Source of the DNA: Bacteroidia bacterium
GTDB taxonomy: Bacteria; Bacteroidota; Bacteroidia; UBA4408
Assembly: GCA_023262495.1 (NCBI GenBank)
Contig: JALRAS010000005.1
Span: forward strand, 3,672-54,715
Direction: 5' to 3'
DNA: 51,044 nt
This document shows, piece by piece, positions 32,734-41,337 of the stretch (position 1 is the stretch's first letter; every line of letters starts with the position of its first letter). The notes beneath the pieces are model-generated. The model did no database searches, was not told where the DNA came from, and worked only from the letters and a program-made list of their open reading frames with translations. The translations under genes and the position numbers were made by a program.

Positions 32734-34200
32734 TTGAGCGCAATTAAAAAACTGGCTTCTCAAACGGCTGTTTATGGCCTTAGCAGTATTCTCGGCAGAT
32801 TACTCAATTATTTATTGGTGCCACTTTACACTAATATTTTCCTTCCCGAAGAATATGGTGTGGTAACCGAATTTTATACCTATGTTTCCTTTTTTGCAGT
32901 GATGCTTACCTACGGTATGGAAACTGCATTTTTCAGATACAGTCAAAAGGAGGATACCAATCAAACTACAGTATATGCAACGGCATTGTTATCAGTAATT
33001 ACAACTACCGCTATTTTTTTGTTGTTTGGATTTTTATTTTCCGATCATATTGCACAATCGCTCAGTTACCAACAACATGTGTGGTACATACAGTGTTTTT
33101 TAATCATCATAGCTATCGATGCGGTTACAGCAATTCCATTTGCCAAACTAAGAGCAGAAAATAAAGCACTCCGTTTTGCGGGTATTCGCTTGGTTAATAT
33201 ATTTCTAAACATTAGCGTAAACCTATTCTTTCTGCTGCTATGTCCGGCCGTTGTAAAAGACTATCCTGAGCAACTGAGCCATTTTTACGATGCACAAATT
33301 GGAGTTGGTTATATTTTTATTGCCAATTTACTGGCAAGTGTAGCCACACTATTGTTGCTGATGCCGCAATTTAAAATCAAGTTGCAATTCGATAAAAAGT
33401 TATGGAATGAACTAATTAAATATGCCCTGCCACTGTTGCTTGTAGGACTAGCAGGAATGATTAATGAAACAGCTGACAGGGCTATGCTCAAATATCTGCT
33501 CCCTGCGGGAAGTAATGTGATGGCAGAAATTGGTATTTATGGCGCATGCTATAAAATCAGTATCATCATGACCATCTTTATTCAAACCTTCAGGTATGCA
33601 GCAGAGCCATTTTTTTTCAGTCATGCCAAAAATAAAGATGCCAATCAATTGTATGCCGATGTAATGAAATACTTTGTGATTGCCTGTGCAGCCATTTTTT
33701 TAATCACATTACTTTACCTTGATATTGTCAAATTTTTTGTTGGTAAAAAATATTGGGCCGGCTTGCCTATTGTACCTATTTTATTGTTGGCCAACTGGTT
33801 TCTAGGAATATACTTCAACCTTACGGTGTGGTACAAACTTACCAACAAAACCGGCTATGGTGCCGGTATCAGCATTTTCGGGGCCTTGCTTACCATCGTT
33901 TTTAATTTCATATTTATTCCATTATTTGGCTACTACGGTGCAGCATGGACAACCCTCATTTGCTATGCAGCAATGATGCTTACCAGCTATTTTCAAGGCC
34001 AAAAACATTTTCCTATCAACTATGATTTAAAACGAATTATCGGTTACATCATTTTTGCAATTACCTTGTATTTGCTGTCGAACTTGTTTGCTAATTACTC
34101 AGTATCGCTAAAATTATTGTTGAATACAGTATTGCTATTCTTTTTCTTAGGAACTGTTTTCAAGCTCGAAAAAAAACAATTCAAAAGTGTTGCGCTTTAA
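32734..34200 (+). CDS. Oligosaccharide flippase / polysaccharide exporter (Wzx/MATE-like)
   Basis: 488 residues, about 12-14 membrane helices. The N-terminus IKKLASQTAVYGLSSILGRLLNYLLVPLYTNIF is typical of polysaccharide biosynthesis proteins that flip lipid-linked sugar units across the inner membrane (quoted as key residues ASQTAVYGLSSILGR). No ATG lies between the last in-frame stop (32701) and the conserved start, so TTG at 32734 is taken; the promoter position agrees. It overlaps the TonB-C protein gene and opens a run of surface-glycan genes. Confidence 0.88.
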   Translation: MSAIKKLASQTAVYGLSSILGRLLNYLLVPLYTNIFLPEEYGVVTEFYTYVSFFAVMLTYGMETAFFRYSQKEDTNQTTVYATALLSVITTTAIFLLFGFLFSDHIAQSLSYQQHVWYIQCFLIIIAIDAVTAIPFAKLRAENKALRFAGIRLVNIFLNISVNLFFLLLCPAVVKDYPEQLSHFYDAQIGVGYIFIANLLASVATLLLLMPQFKIKLQFDKKLWNELIKYALPLLLVGLAGMINETADRAMLKYLLPAGSNVMAEIGIYGACYKISIIMTIFIQTFRYAAEPFFFSHAKNKDANQLYADVMKYFVIACAAIFLITLLYLDIVKFFVGKKYWAGLPIVPILLLANWFLGIYFNLTVWYKLTNKTGYGAGISIFGALLTIVFNFIFIPLFGYYGAAWTTLICYAAMMLTSYFQGQKHFPINYDLKRIIGYIIFAITLYLLSNLFANYSVSLKLLLNTVLLFFFLGTVFKLEKKQFKSVAL

Positions 34201-34810
34201 TCTCACAAAGGTCAGCTGTTTTATGCTGTGTTTCATCTGCGCTTTTCACACTAATGCATCAGGGCAAAATTGCGATACGATTTATTATCATGACGGCAGT
34301 GTGCTCATGATTACAATTAAAATAAATGAAAAAGATTCTGTGTTGCTTTGTCGTGATATTGATGGTAAAAATATACTTGTAAGTGATGTTATATCCTACC
34401 AGTTTTTCGATAAAAAATTTAATAAAAAGCGTACAGTTACAATTATCGATAAGGTATTGTATGAAGATTACTGCATATCCGAATCGGATACGATTTATCA
34501 ATACATACAACATCACGATGCATTTGATTTAACGCTCAAGCAATTTTACAGCTATTTGGAGCAGCAGGTGGTATATCCCAAAAATGCTTTAAAGAAAGGC
34601 ATACAGGCCCAAGTAAAAGTGAGTATGGTTATCGATAAAAAAGGAGTCATCACACAAATTACTTCACTCACCAAACACGAATGGGGATTCGAAGAATCAC
34701 TCATTAAAACAATCAGCGATAAAAAGCAGTTTGGTTTTGTGCTGTACCACAACAAACCTGTTAATTATTATTTGGAAATACCTTTTGCATTTGTCATCAA
34801 AAAAAGATAA
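34187..34810 (+). CDS. Exported protein with TonB C-terminal-like domain
   Basis: Up to 207 residues. Start codon choices are GTG 34187, TTG 34190 or ATG 34223; the first two overlap the flippase end by 11-14 bases. A signal peptide (CFMLCFICAFHTNASGQ) precedes a middle region of no known family and a TonB-C-like fold near 125-207: YPKNALKKGIQAQVKVSMV, DKKGVITQI, and PVNYYLEIPFAFVI. The usual TonB membrane anchor and Pro-rich arm are missing, so it is probably not an energy transducer but a periplasmic partner protein. Function unknown. Confidence 0.7.
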   Translation: MLRFNLTKVSCFMLCFICAFHTNASGQNCDTIYYHDGSVLMITIKINEKDSVLLCRDIDGKNILVSDVISYQFFDKKFNKKRTVTIIDKVLYEDYCISESDTIYQYIQHHDAFDLTLKQFYSYLEQQVVYPKNALKKGIQAQVKVSMVIDKKGVITQITSLTKHEWGFEESLIKTISDKKQFGFVLYHNKPVNYYLEIPFAFVIKKR

Positions 34811-34943
34811 TTAAATGCAATGCAGTTTGAGAAATACAGATGAATAACTCTATTAAAATTTATTACATTTATGCCCTTAAAAGTCACGTTTGATTGAAAA
34901 AAATCTCGGTAAAATTAAATTTTAAAACACCTACATTCGTTTC

Positions 34944-35534
34944 ATGAACAAACTCATTAGATATTTATTACAAGGTATTTTATTTACCGTGCCTGTTGCG
35001 ATAACCGTATACGTTATTTTAACCATTACCCGATGGGTTGGTAATGGAGTAGATTTTTTAGGAATAGCCATACATCCATTAATTGATCCGCTATTGGGCC
35101 TCATCGGAGGAATAATTGTTTTAATTCTAATTGGAGCATTAGGCACTTCAATCTTTTTTTATCCGGTATTTAAGCGCATAGAACAGGTCATTGAAAAAAC
35201 CCCTTTTCTAAAAATTGTTTATACCTCTGTTAAAGATCTGCTCTCGGCTTTTGTTGGACAGAAAAAAAAATTCAACAAACCTGTTATTGTTAAAGTAAGC
35301 GAACACCCCTTAATGGAAAAATTAGGTTTTATCACGCAGCACTCCTTAAAAGATTTAGGCATTGAAGGAAAAAAAGTAGCTGTTTATTTTCCTTTGAGTT
35401 ACAGTCTTTCGGGCGATTTATTTATCATTCCTGAAGAAAATATCAAGCCGGTGAATGTGCCTGCCGCTGAGTTTATGAAGTTTATTATATCGGGCGGTGT
35501 AACCGAAATTGATGAGAACGCAGAACACGATTGA
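34944..35534 (+). CDS. DUF502 membrane protein
   Basis: 196 residues with two membrane segments (GILFTVPVAITVYVILTI and LIGGIIVLILIGALGTSIFF) and a cytosolic beta-rich C-terminus. TPFLKIVYTSVKDLL and GFITQHSLKDLG plus VAVYFPLSYSLSGDLFIIP are characteristic of the DUF502 family, widespread and uncharacterised. It is followed three bases later by the phosphatase gene. Confidence 0.85.
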   Translation: MNKLIRYLLQGILFTVPVAITVYVILTITRWVGNGVDFLGIAIHPLIDPLLGLIGGIIVLILIGALGTSIFFYPVFKRIEQVIEKTPFLKIVYTSVKDLLSAFVGQKKKFNKPVIVKVSEHPLMEKLGFITQHSLKDLGIEGKKVAVYFPLSYSLSGDLFIIPEENIKPVNVPAAEFMKFIISGGVTEIDENAEHD

Positions 35535-35537
35535 TTA

Positions 35538-36029
35538 ATGAAAAATGTAAGCAAAATTTTGATGGTTTGTTTGGGCAACATTTGCCGTTCGCCCTTAGCG
35601 GAGGCAATTATGCGAGAAAAATTAAAGCAATTTAATCTCCCAATTGCTGTAGACTCTGCCGGAACATCTAACTATCATATTGGTGAAAATCCCGATAGCA
35701 GAAGCATTGCTAATGCTGCTAAAAATGGTATCGATATTAGTCAACTTAAAGCGCGTCAATTCAGCGCGCATGATTTTGATCAATTTGATTTGATTTATGT
35801 GATGGATGAGAGTAATTACAATAATGTAACAGCATTGGCTCGTGATGAAAATGATAGCAATAAAGTAAGAATAATCATGAATGAGCATGAAGCCCTTGGT
35901 TATACGCATGTGCCCGATCCCTATTTTGGTAAGGAAAAAGATTTTCAGTTGGTATTTGATTTGCTTGATAAAGTATGCGAAAAAATATGCCGAAATTTTC
36001 AGCAACAACTGACCAACATCAATCATTAG
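35538..36029 (+). CDS. Low-molecular-weight protein-tyrosine phosphatase
   Basis: 163 residues. P-loop CLGNICRS (Cys11, Arg17) and the general-acid Asp in VPDPYFG define the family. In polysaccharide clusters such enzymes usually dephosphorylate a BY-kinase such as Wzc, but no tyrosine kinase is visible in this window. Tightly packed between the DUF502 gene and asnB (three-base gaps), so co-transcribed. Confidence 0.93.
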   Translation: MKNVSKILMVCLGNICRSPLAEAIMREKLKQFNLPIAVDSAGTSNYHIGENPDSRSIANAAKNGIDISQLKARQFSAHDFDQFDLIYVMDESNYNNVTALARDENDSNKVRIIMNEHEALGYTHVPDPYFGKEKDFQLVFDLLDKVCEKICRNFQQQLTNINH

Positions 36030-36032
36030 CAT

Positions 36033-37892
36033 ATGTGTGGTATAGCGGGCTATTTTTCTCCTTCCGGAAGATTTCACAAAGAACATCTTGAACAAGCAAC
36101 ATTAAGTTTACAACACCGAGGTCCCGATGCAGGAGGCACTTATTTCGAGAGTTGTGTGGGACTCGGACACCGTAGATTGAGCATCTTGGATTTATCAGAA
36201 GGTGCTAATCAGCCCATGATGAGTGGTAATAATCGCTTTGTAATTGCCTACAATGGAGAGGTTTTTAACTTCAAAGAAATTGCAGAAGAGATAAAAAAGT
36301 TCCGACCTGGTATTGTATTCAAAACAAGTTCCGATACCGAAATAATAATTGAGGCCTTTGCCCTTTGGCGTCAAAATATGGTAAATAAGCTCAACGGTAT
36401 GTTTGCCATTGCTATTTACGACAGAGATCATGATTCACTGCATATTTTCAGAGATAGATTGGGCATAAAGCCATTGTATTTTTATTGGGATGATCGTGAC
36501 TTTTTCTTTGCATCAGAGTTAAAAGCTTTTAAAGCGCTCAAAGGGGCAATCAATTTTGAATTAAACGAGCATGCCTTACCTTACTTTTTTCATTTAGGAT
36601 TTATTCCTGAGCCGCACAGTATTTATAAAAACATTTACAAATTCCCTGCTGCGTCTTATTTAAAACTCAACAAGCACGGATTTGAAATCAGCGACTATTG
36701 GTCGCCCGCGTCCAAGCTCACATCAGAGTTGATGACAGATGAAAAAAAATCAAAACAACAGCTCAAAGAACTACTGGTTTCTTCGGTTAACTACCGCATG
36801 ATTAGTGATGTGCCTTTTGGAACTTTTTTGAGTGGAGGAATTGACAGTAGTTTGGTTACTGCTGTGGCTCAAAGTATTTCAAATGTACCTGTTAAAACCT
36901 TCTCTATTGGCTTCGATCAAAAAGAACACAGCGAAGGTCATTATGCAGCCGCAGTAGCATCGTATCTTAAAACAGATCACCATGCATTTGATGTGAGTCA
37001 ACAAGATGCGATTGATTTAGTAGATAGTCTTGATCAGGTATATGATGAACCCTATGCAGATACCTCAGCCATACCAACTATGCTTGTGGCCAAACTTGCC
37101 CGAAGATATGTTACCATGACGCTGTCAGGCGATGGCGGTGACGAATTGTTTATGGGTTACGGTGCGCACAGATGGGCAGAACGCTTTTCAAATCCGCTCA
37201 TAGCAGGCCTCAGAAAACCCATACAAATGGCACTTAGCATGGGTAATAATCGTGCTAAAAGAGTTGCCCATCTTTTTGAAGCCTATGCTCGCGAAAACGT
37301 GCAAAGCAATATTTTTTCGCAGGAGCAAAATATGTTTTTTTCAAAAGAATTGAAACGAATACTTAATTTGAAAGGCATTGAAGATATTGCTTATATGCCC
37401 CTGATGCAAGAGCTTAAACGCAAGCTGTCTGCAAAAGAGGCGCAGGCACTATTCGATATGTATGTTTATTTAAAAGATGATTTATTGGTAAAAGTTGACC
37501 GCGCAACCATGCAGCATTCTCTCGAAACGCGCGTTCCATTGCTTGATTACAGAATTGTTGAGTTTGCGCTCAATCTCGATGAAAATTTAAAAATAAAAGG
37601 CAATGTGTCGAAGTACTTGTTGAAAGAGTTGTTATATGATTATGTGCCAAAAAGTTATTTCGACAGGCCTAAAAGAGGGTTTTCCATTCCTATGCACATT
37701 TGGCTTCGACATGATTTTAAGGCCTATGCCGAGAAGTATGTAACCAAAGAAATGTGCGAAAGATATGGCATAGTCAAGTGGGATTACGCGCAAAAAATAT
37801 ACAACCACTTCTACAAAGATAAACTCGATTTATATTACAATCGCCTGTGGCTCATCATCAGTATTCACAAATTTATGGAGCGCAACTTTTAA
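36033..37892 (+). CDS. asnB: Glutamine-hydrolysing asparagine synthase
   Basis: 619 residues. Cys2 of MCGIAGYF is the glutaminase nucleophile; the synthetase half has LSGGIDSSLVTA (PPi loop, near residue 265), LSGDGGDELFMGY and ETRVPLLDYRIVEFAL. It amidates aspartate or, in glycan clusters, may amidate a uronic acid or amino-sugar. The neighbourhood makes the second role possible; it is not proven. The start is fixed by the essential Cys2, three bases after the phosphatase stop. Confidence 0.95.
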   Translation: MCGIAGYFSPSGRFHKEHLEQATLSLQHRGPDAGGTYFESCVGLGHRRLSILDLSEGANQPMMSGNNRFVIAYNGEVFNFKEIAEEIKKFRPGIVFKTSSDTEIIIEAFALWRQNMVNKLNGMFAIAIYDRDHDSLHIFRDRLGIKPLYFYWDDRDFFFASELKAFKALKGAINFELNEHALPYFFHLGFIPEPHSIYKNIYKFPAASYLKLNKHGFEISDYWSPASKLTSELMTDEKKSKQQLKELLVSSVNYRMISDVPFGTFLSGGIDSSLVTAVAQSISNVPVKTFSIGFDQKEHSEGHYAAAVASYLKTDHHAFDVSQQDAIDLVDSLDQVYDEPYADTSAIPTMLVAKLARRYVTMTLSGDGGDELFMGYGAHRWAERFSNPLIAGLRKPIQMALSMGNNRAKRVAHLFEAYARENVQSNIFSQEQNMFFSKELKRILNLKGIEDIAYMPLMQELKRKLSAKEAQALFDMYVYLKDDLLVKVDRATMQHSLETRVPLLDYRIVEFALNLDENLKIKGNVSKYLLKELLYDYVPKSYFDRPKRGFSIPMHIWLRHDFKAYAEKYVTKEMCERYGIVKWDYAQKIYNHFYKDKLDLYYNRLWLIISIHKFMERNF

Positions 37893-37898
37893 ATATAA

Positions 37899-37930
37899 TT
37901 TGAGTTTTTAAACATTTTAACGTAGGTTTG
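37899..37930 (+). promoter_or_regulatory. Promoter of the GT2 gene
   Basis: TTTG at 37899-37902, a 20-base spacer, TAGGTTTG at 37923-37930: both elements perfect, 22 bases before the ATG. Confidence 0.65.
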
Positions 37931-37952
37931 GAACAATAAAAAGATAAGTATT

Positions 37953-38873
37953 ATGCAGATTTCAGTTGTCATACCTGTTTATAATGAATCAGCTTTGATT
38001 GATGAGTTGTACGAGGCGGTGATGTCGGCAATGAAAAAGTTTACCGATGATTTTGAAGTGATATGTGTGAATGATGGGAGCAAGGATAACACGCTTGAAA
38101 AATTATTTCATTGCCACCAAAAAGATAAACGCTTTAAGGTACTGAATCTCTCCAGAAATTTTGGTCATCAGAGTGCCTACACTGCCGGATTGAACTACGC
38201 CAAAGGGGATTTTGTAGCGATGATGGATGGCGATTTACAGGATCCGCCAGAGTTGATTGAAGCCATGTACAAATGTGCCATTGAAAATAATTCAGATGTG
38301 GTTTATGGCCGAAGAACCGAACGCAAAGAAACATTCTTTAAGAAATTCTCAATTAAGCTATTTCATTTTATTTTTAATAAGCTAAGCAATATCAATGCAC
38401 CTGCCAATGTGGGAAATTTTAGTGTGATGAATAGGAAGGCGCTACAAGCTTTTCTTGCCCTTGAAGAAAAAAACAGATATCTACCGGGCTTACGCTTTTT
38501 CATTGGTTTTAAGCAAGATTATGTAGACTATAGTCGTGATGATAGAACGATTGGTGAAGCAAAAATGAACTTTAGCAGACTGCTTAAATTGGCACTCGAT
38601 GCGATTTTCTCTTTTTCTAAATTACCCATTAAAATTTGCCTCTATCTTGGAATCATAGGAATAATTTTTACCTTGATAGGAGGGATGGTAGTGATATATA
38701 AAAAGCTAACCGGTGAGGCAATTACAGGTTGGACATCCATACTTGTCAGTTTATACTTTTTAGGTAGTGTGCAATTGCTTTTTATGGGTATCATTGGCGA
38801 ATATGTGCATCGTATTTTTGTGGAAACACAAAACCGACCGGTATATATCGTTAAAGATTTCTTCGAGGACTAA
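37953..38873 (+). CDS. GT2 polyprenyl-phosphate glycosyltransferase (GtrB/DPM1-like)
   Basis: 306 residues. A GT-A domain with SVVIPVYNESALI, VNDGSKDNT and MMDGDLQDPPELI (the DxD-like Asp pair), then two C-terminal membrane helices (about 230-295). This is the layout of enzymes that move a sugar from a nucleotide to undecaprenyl phosphate. The GT39-like gene starts two bases later, so the pair probably makes and uses a lipid-linked sugar donor. Confidence 0.93.
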   Translation: MQISVVIPVYNESALIDELYEAVMSAMKKFTDDFEVICVNDGSKDNTLEKLFHCHQKDKRFKVLNLSRNFGHQSAYTAGLNYAKGDFVAMMDGDLQDPPELIEAMYKCAIENNSDVVYGRRTERKETFFKKFSIKLFHFIFNKLSNINAPANVGNFSVMNRKALQAFLALEEKNRYLPGLRFFIGFKQDYVDYSRDDRTIGEAKMNFSRLLKLALDAIFSFSKLPIKICLYLGIIGIIFTLIGGMVVIYKKLTGEAITGWTSILVSLYFLGSVQLLFMGIIGEYVHRIFVETQNRPVYIVKDFFED

Positions 38874-38875
38874 TC

Positions 38876-40381
38876 ATGTTGAAACAACTAAAAGCGGTCA
38901 TCAAGCGTAACCCTTCTGCTTTCAGAATTGTTGCTTTTGGTTTTTTATTGCGACTACTTTTTACCTACGTTATTGCTCCATTTTATTTCAACCGCGAAAA
39001 TATTTATCTAGATGGTGATACCACCTCTTGGATGGCCGGATTGTATCACATGGTATACAAAGGCGAATTCACCATGATGATTGACCGTGAAATGGCTTAT
39101 TATTGCCGTATGCCGGGCTATTCATTTTTTCTTGCGCCAGCTTTTTTCATGGTTTCTCTTTACCTCAAGTTATTTGTAAGCGAGGCAGCTTCCATTCAAC
39201 CCGAAATGTGGTATCCCGTATTAAAAATTACTGCAATTTTTCAAATGATTATCGATAGTATCAGTATTTATTTGATGTATTATGTGGTATTAAAAACGTT
39301 AAAAAGTTACCAAGCAGCTATTGTAGCAGCGCTATTGTACGCCTCTTATCCGTTCATCATTGTTTGGAATCCGGTGTGCTATTCAGAGGTGCCTTCGGTA
39401 TTTTTTAGTTTGCTGGCTATGGCAATTTTTCTAAGAAGTGAGCAAAAAATTTGGCTCGCTTTTGCTGGATTCTGCCTTGGTTTTGCTGTTTTAAACCGAC
39501 CGCAGTATGCCTTGCTTGCTCCACTTATGTGTATCATCTTTTATCAAAAGTATCAATCTTCATTGTTCCGAAATTTAAGCAAGATTGTGGTGTTTTTTGC
39601 TTTTTTTACCATCACTTATGGTGCATGGCCGCTTCGAAATTATGTCCGATTCAATAAAATTGTTCTTACCCAAGACCTCCGTGGTTACGATTGCTGGAAT
39701 GATGATGTAATTGCATTTATGCAATACATTTACAGCGTAAAATCAGAATGGAATCCGCAGTTTACGCAAATCATTCAAAACAAAACAGTTGTTTTTCCGA
39801 AAGAGTCATACCGCACAGTTGAGGACTCTTTATTGTTAGAAAAGGCAGTGTACATGGCTAAAAATTGTGGCCGTGGCTTTAGCGAGTGGGATGGATATTG
39901 GAAAAAAACAATTCCTATATTTGATATCACGGGTGATTGCTCATCAGAAATCGCATCTATTTTTAATCACTTACGAAAAAATCAAATCAAACATCATCCA
40001 TACAACTTTTATGTAAAATTACCCTTGTGTAACTTAAACAAAGCGATCTTCAAATCAGGTCTCGCGGGTGAAGTAACTATGGCAAGAAGACTTGGTGAAA
40101 ATTTGTTTTATTACCGCAGCTTGCTCATTCTTTTAGGATTAGCAGGTATTTTCATGATGTTGTTTAAGCAAGAAACAAGACCGATTGCTGCATTTGTAGG
40201 TTTATTTTTTGTTATGCTATACGGGTACCTATGCTTTGGAACAAGTCCTCAATGCCGCAATATCGAGATCAGATATTTTTTACAGGCCGATATATTGTTG
40301 CTCATTCCTGCCGCATTTTTATTGGCTCGTTTATCTTTCGTAAATAGTTTTACGGCAAGATTTTTTCCTGAAAAACGATAA
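38876..40381 (+). CDS. GT39/ArnT-like membrane glycosyltransferase
   Basis: 501 residues, about 10-12 membrane helices. The first extracytoplasmic loop holds NIYLDGDTTSWM and, after GEFTMMI, YYCRMPGYSFFLAP, the acidic and PGY motifs usual for GT-C enzymes using polyprenyl-phosphate sugars. LLYASYPFIIVWNPVCYSE and VLNRPQYALLAPL are also family-like. It likely adds a sugar to protein or lipid on the periplasmic side. Acceptor unknown. Convergent with the DUF3108 gene; only three bases separate their stops. Confidence 0.8.
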   Translation: MLKQLKAVIKRNPSAFRIVAFGFLLRLLFTYVIAPFYFNRENIYLDGDTTSWMAGLYHMVYKGEFTMMIDREMAYYCRMPGYSFFLAPAFFMVSLYLKLFVSEAASIQPEMWYPVLKITAIFQMIIDSISIYLMYYVVLKTLKSYQAAIVAALLYASYPFIIVWNPVCYSEVPSVFFSLLAMAIFLRSEQKIWLAFAGFCLGFAVLNRPQYALLAPLMCIIFYQKYQSSLFRNLSKIVVFFAFFTITYGAWPLRNYVRFNKIVLTQDLRGYDCWNDDVIAFMQYIYSVKSEWNPQFTQIIQNKTVVFPKESYRTVEDSLLLEKAVYMAKNCGRGFSEWDGYWKKTIPIFDITGDCSSEIASIFNHLRKNQIKHHPYNFYVKLPLCNLNKAIFKSGLAGEVTMARRLGENLFYYRSLLILLGLAGIFMMLFKQETRPIAAFVGLFFVMLYGYLCFGTSPQCRNIEIRYFLQADILLLIPAAFLLARLSFVNSFTARFFPEKR

Positions 40382-40384
40382 TAT

Positions 40385-41215
40385 CTATTCTTGAATTTTA
40401 GATATGGGACTCGCAAGTCCTCTGTAATCTTTGAGGTCCATCTTTACAGAACCAACAAGTATATTTGCCTGCGCTCTGATAGGAATTTTGTTTTCATCAT
40501 CAGATATCCATACATTCAAGTCCTCTTCATCCTTAAAAATTCTACCTTTTTGTATCACCGGTCTAAACTTGATACACTTAAACTTTCCTAATGAAGTAGT
40601 GATGGTTTCTTTTCCTACATACTTTATTTTCATCGGAAATAACTCTTCATCAACAAAACTATTGATGGTATAAATATTGCCTGGCTTGGCATTACTAAAA
40701 TCAATACAACGAGCAAAATAAAAGGAGGAGATCATATCTTGTAAATCTCTTTTATCTTTGGGAACATCATAGGTTTTACCTTCACTGATCACTTGATTGG
40801 TGTGGTGGTTATACACATAGTTTTGATTGATTTTATAACCGCCTTCATCCACTCTTCTGATGAATGCCATTGGCAATAATGCCTCCCTATCAATATAGGA
40901 TTCGTAGCGGTCGCGAACCTTAAAAAACCAATCGAAAGCGCCAATACTTTTACCAATTCCAACCACATGGTAAGTTGGTCGGCCTCCAAATTCACGTTCT
41001 TCATTGGTTACCTCTAAAGTAGCAATTCCAGCATCAATGGCACCATAGTGCAAACGATAGGTAAGTAATTCCCCTGTTTTAAAGGCCTTATTTTTTTTGG
41101 GTGAAAAAGGATCGGGATTTATATGGCTATTTGTTTGTGCATTAAAGCCACTTGAAGCGAGTAAAATGAGTGCAAATACACATAAAGCGAATTTAACATC
41201 AAGCAAGGTTTTCAT
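40385..41215 (-). CDS. DUF3108 exported protein
   Basis: 276 residues with a signal peptide (FALCVFALILLASSGFNA). LTYRLHYGAIDAGIATLEV near the mature start, the SIGAFDWFFKVRDRYESYID stretch, and FRPVIQKGRIFKDEEDLNVW with IPIRAQANILVGSVK fit the DUF3108 family of periplasmic beta-rich proteins of unknown role. It is transcribed after the TMTC-like gene on the minus strand, with 122 bases between that have no clear promoter. Confidence 0.8.
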   Translation of the reverse strand: MKTLLDVKFALCVFALILLASSGFNAQTNSHINPDPFSPKKNKAFKTGELLTYRLHYGAIDAGIATLEVTNEEREFGGRPTYHVVGIGKSIGAFDWFFKVRDRYESYIDREALLPMAFIRRVDEGGYKINQNYVYNHHTNQVISEGKTYDVPKDKRDLQDMISSFYFARCIDFSNAKPGNIYTINSFVDEELFPMKIKYVGKETITTSLGKFKCIKFRPVIQKGRIFKDEEDLNVWISDDENKIPIRAQANILVGSVKMDLKDYRGLASPISKIQE

Positions 41216-41337
41216 AAAAAAGAATTTCTATTTAATGGATACCAATCAAACGCTGTTCCAAAAAATTCAACTGTTAAAAATACTTATAGAGCAATGGTCA
41301 ATGTGAAAACAAAAGACCAATATTTTAATAATCGGCA

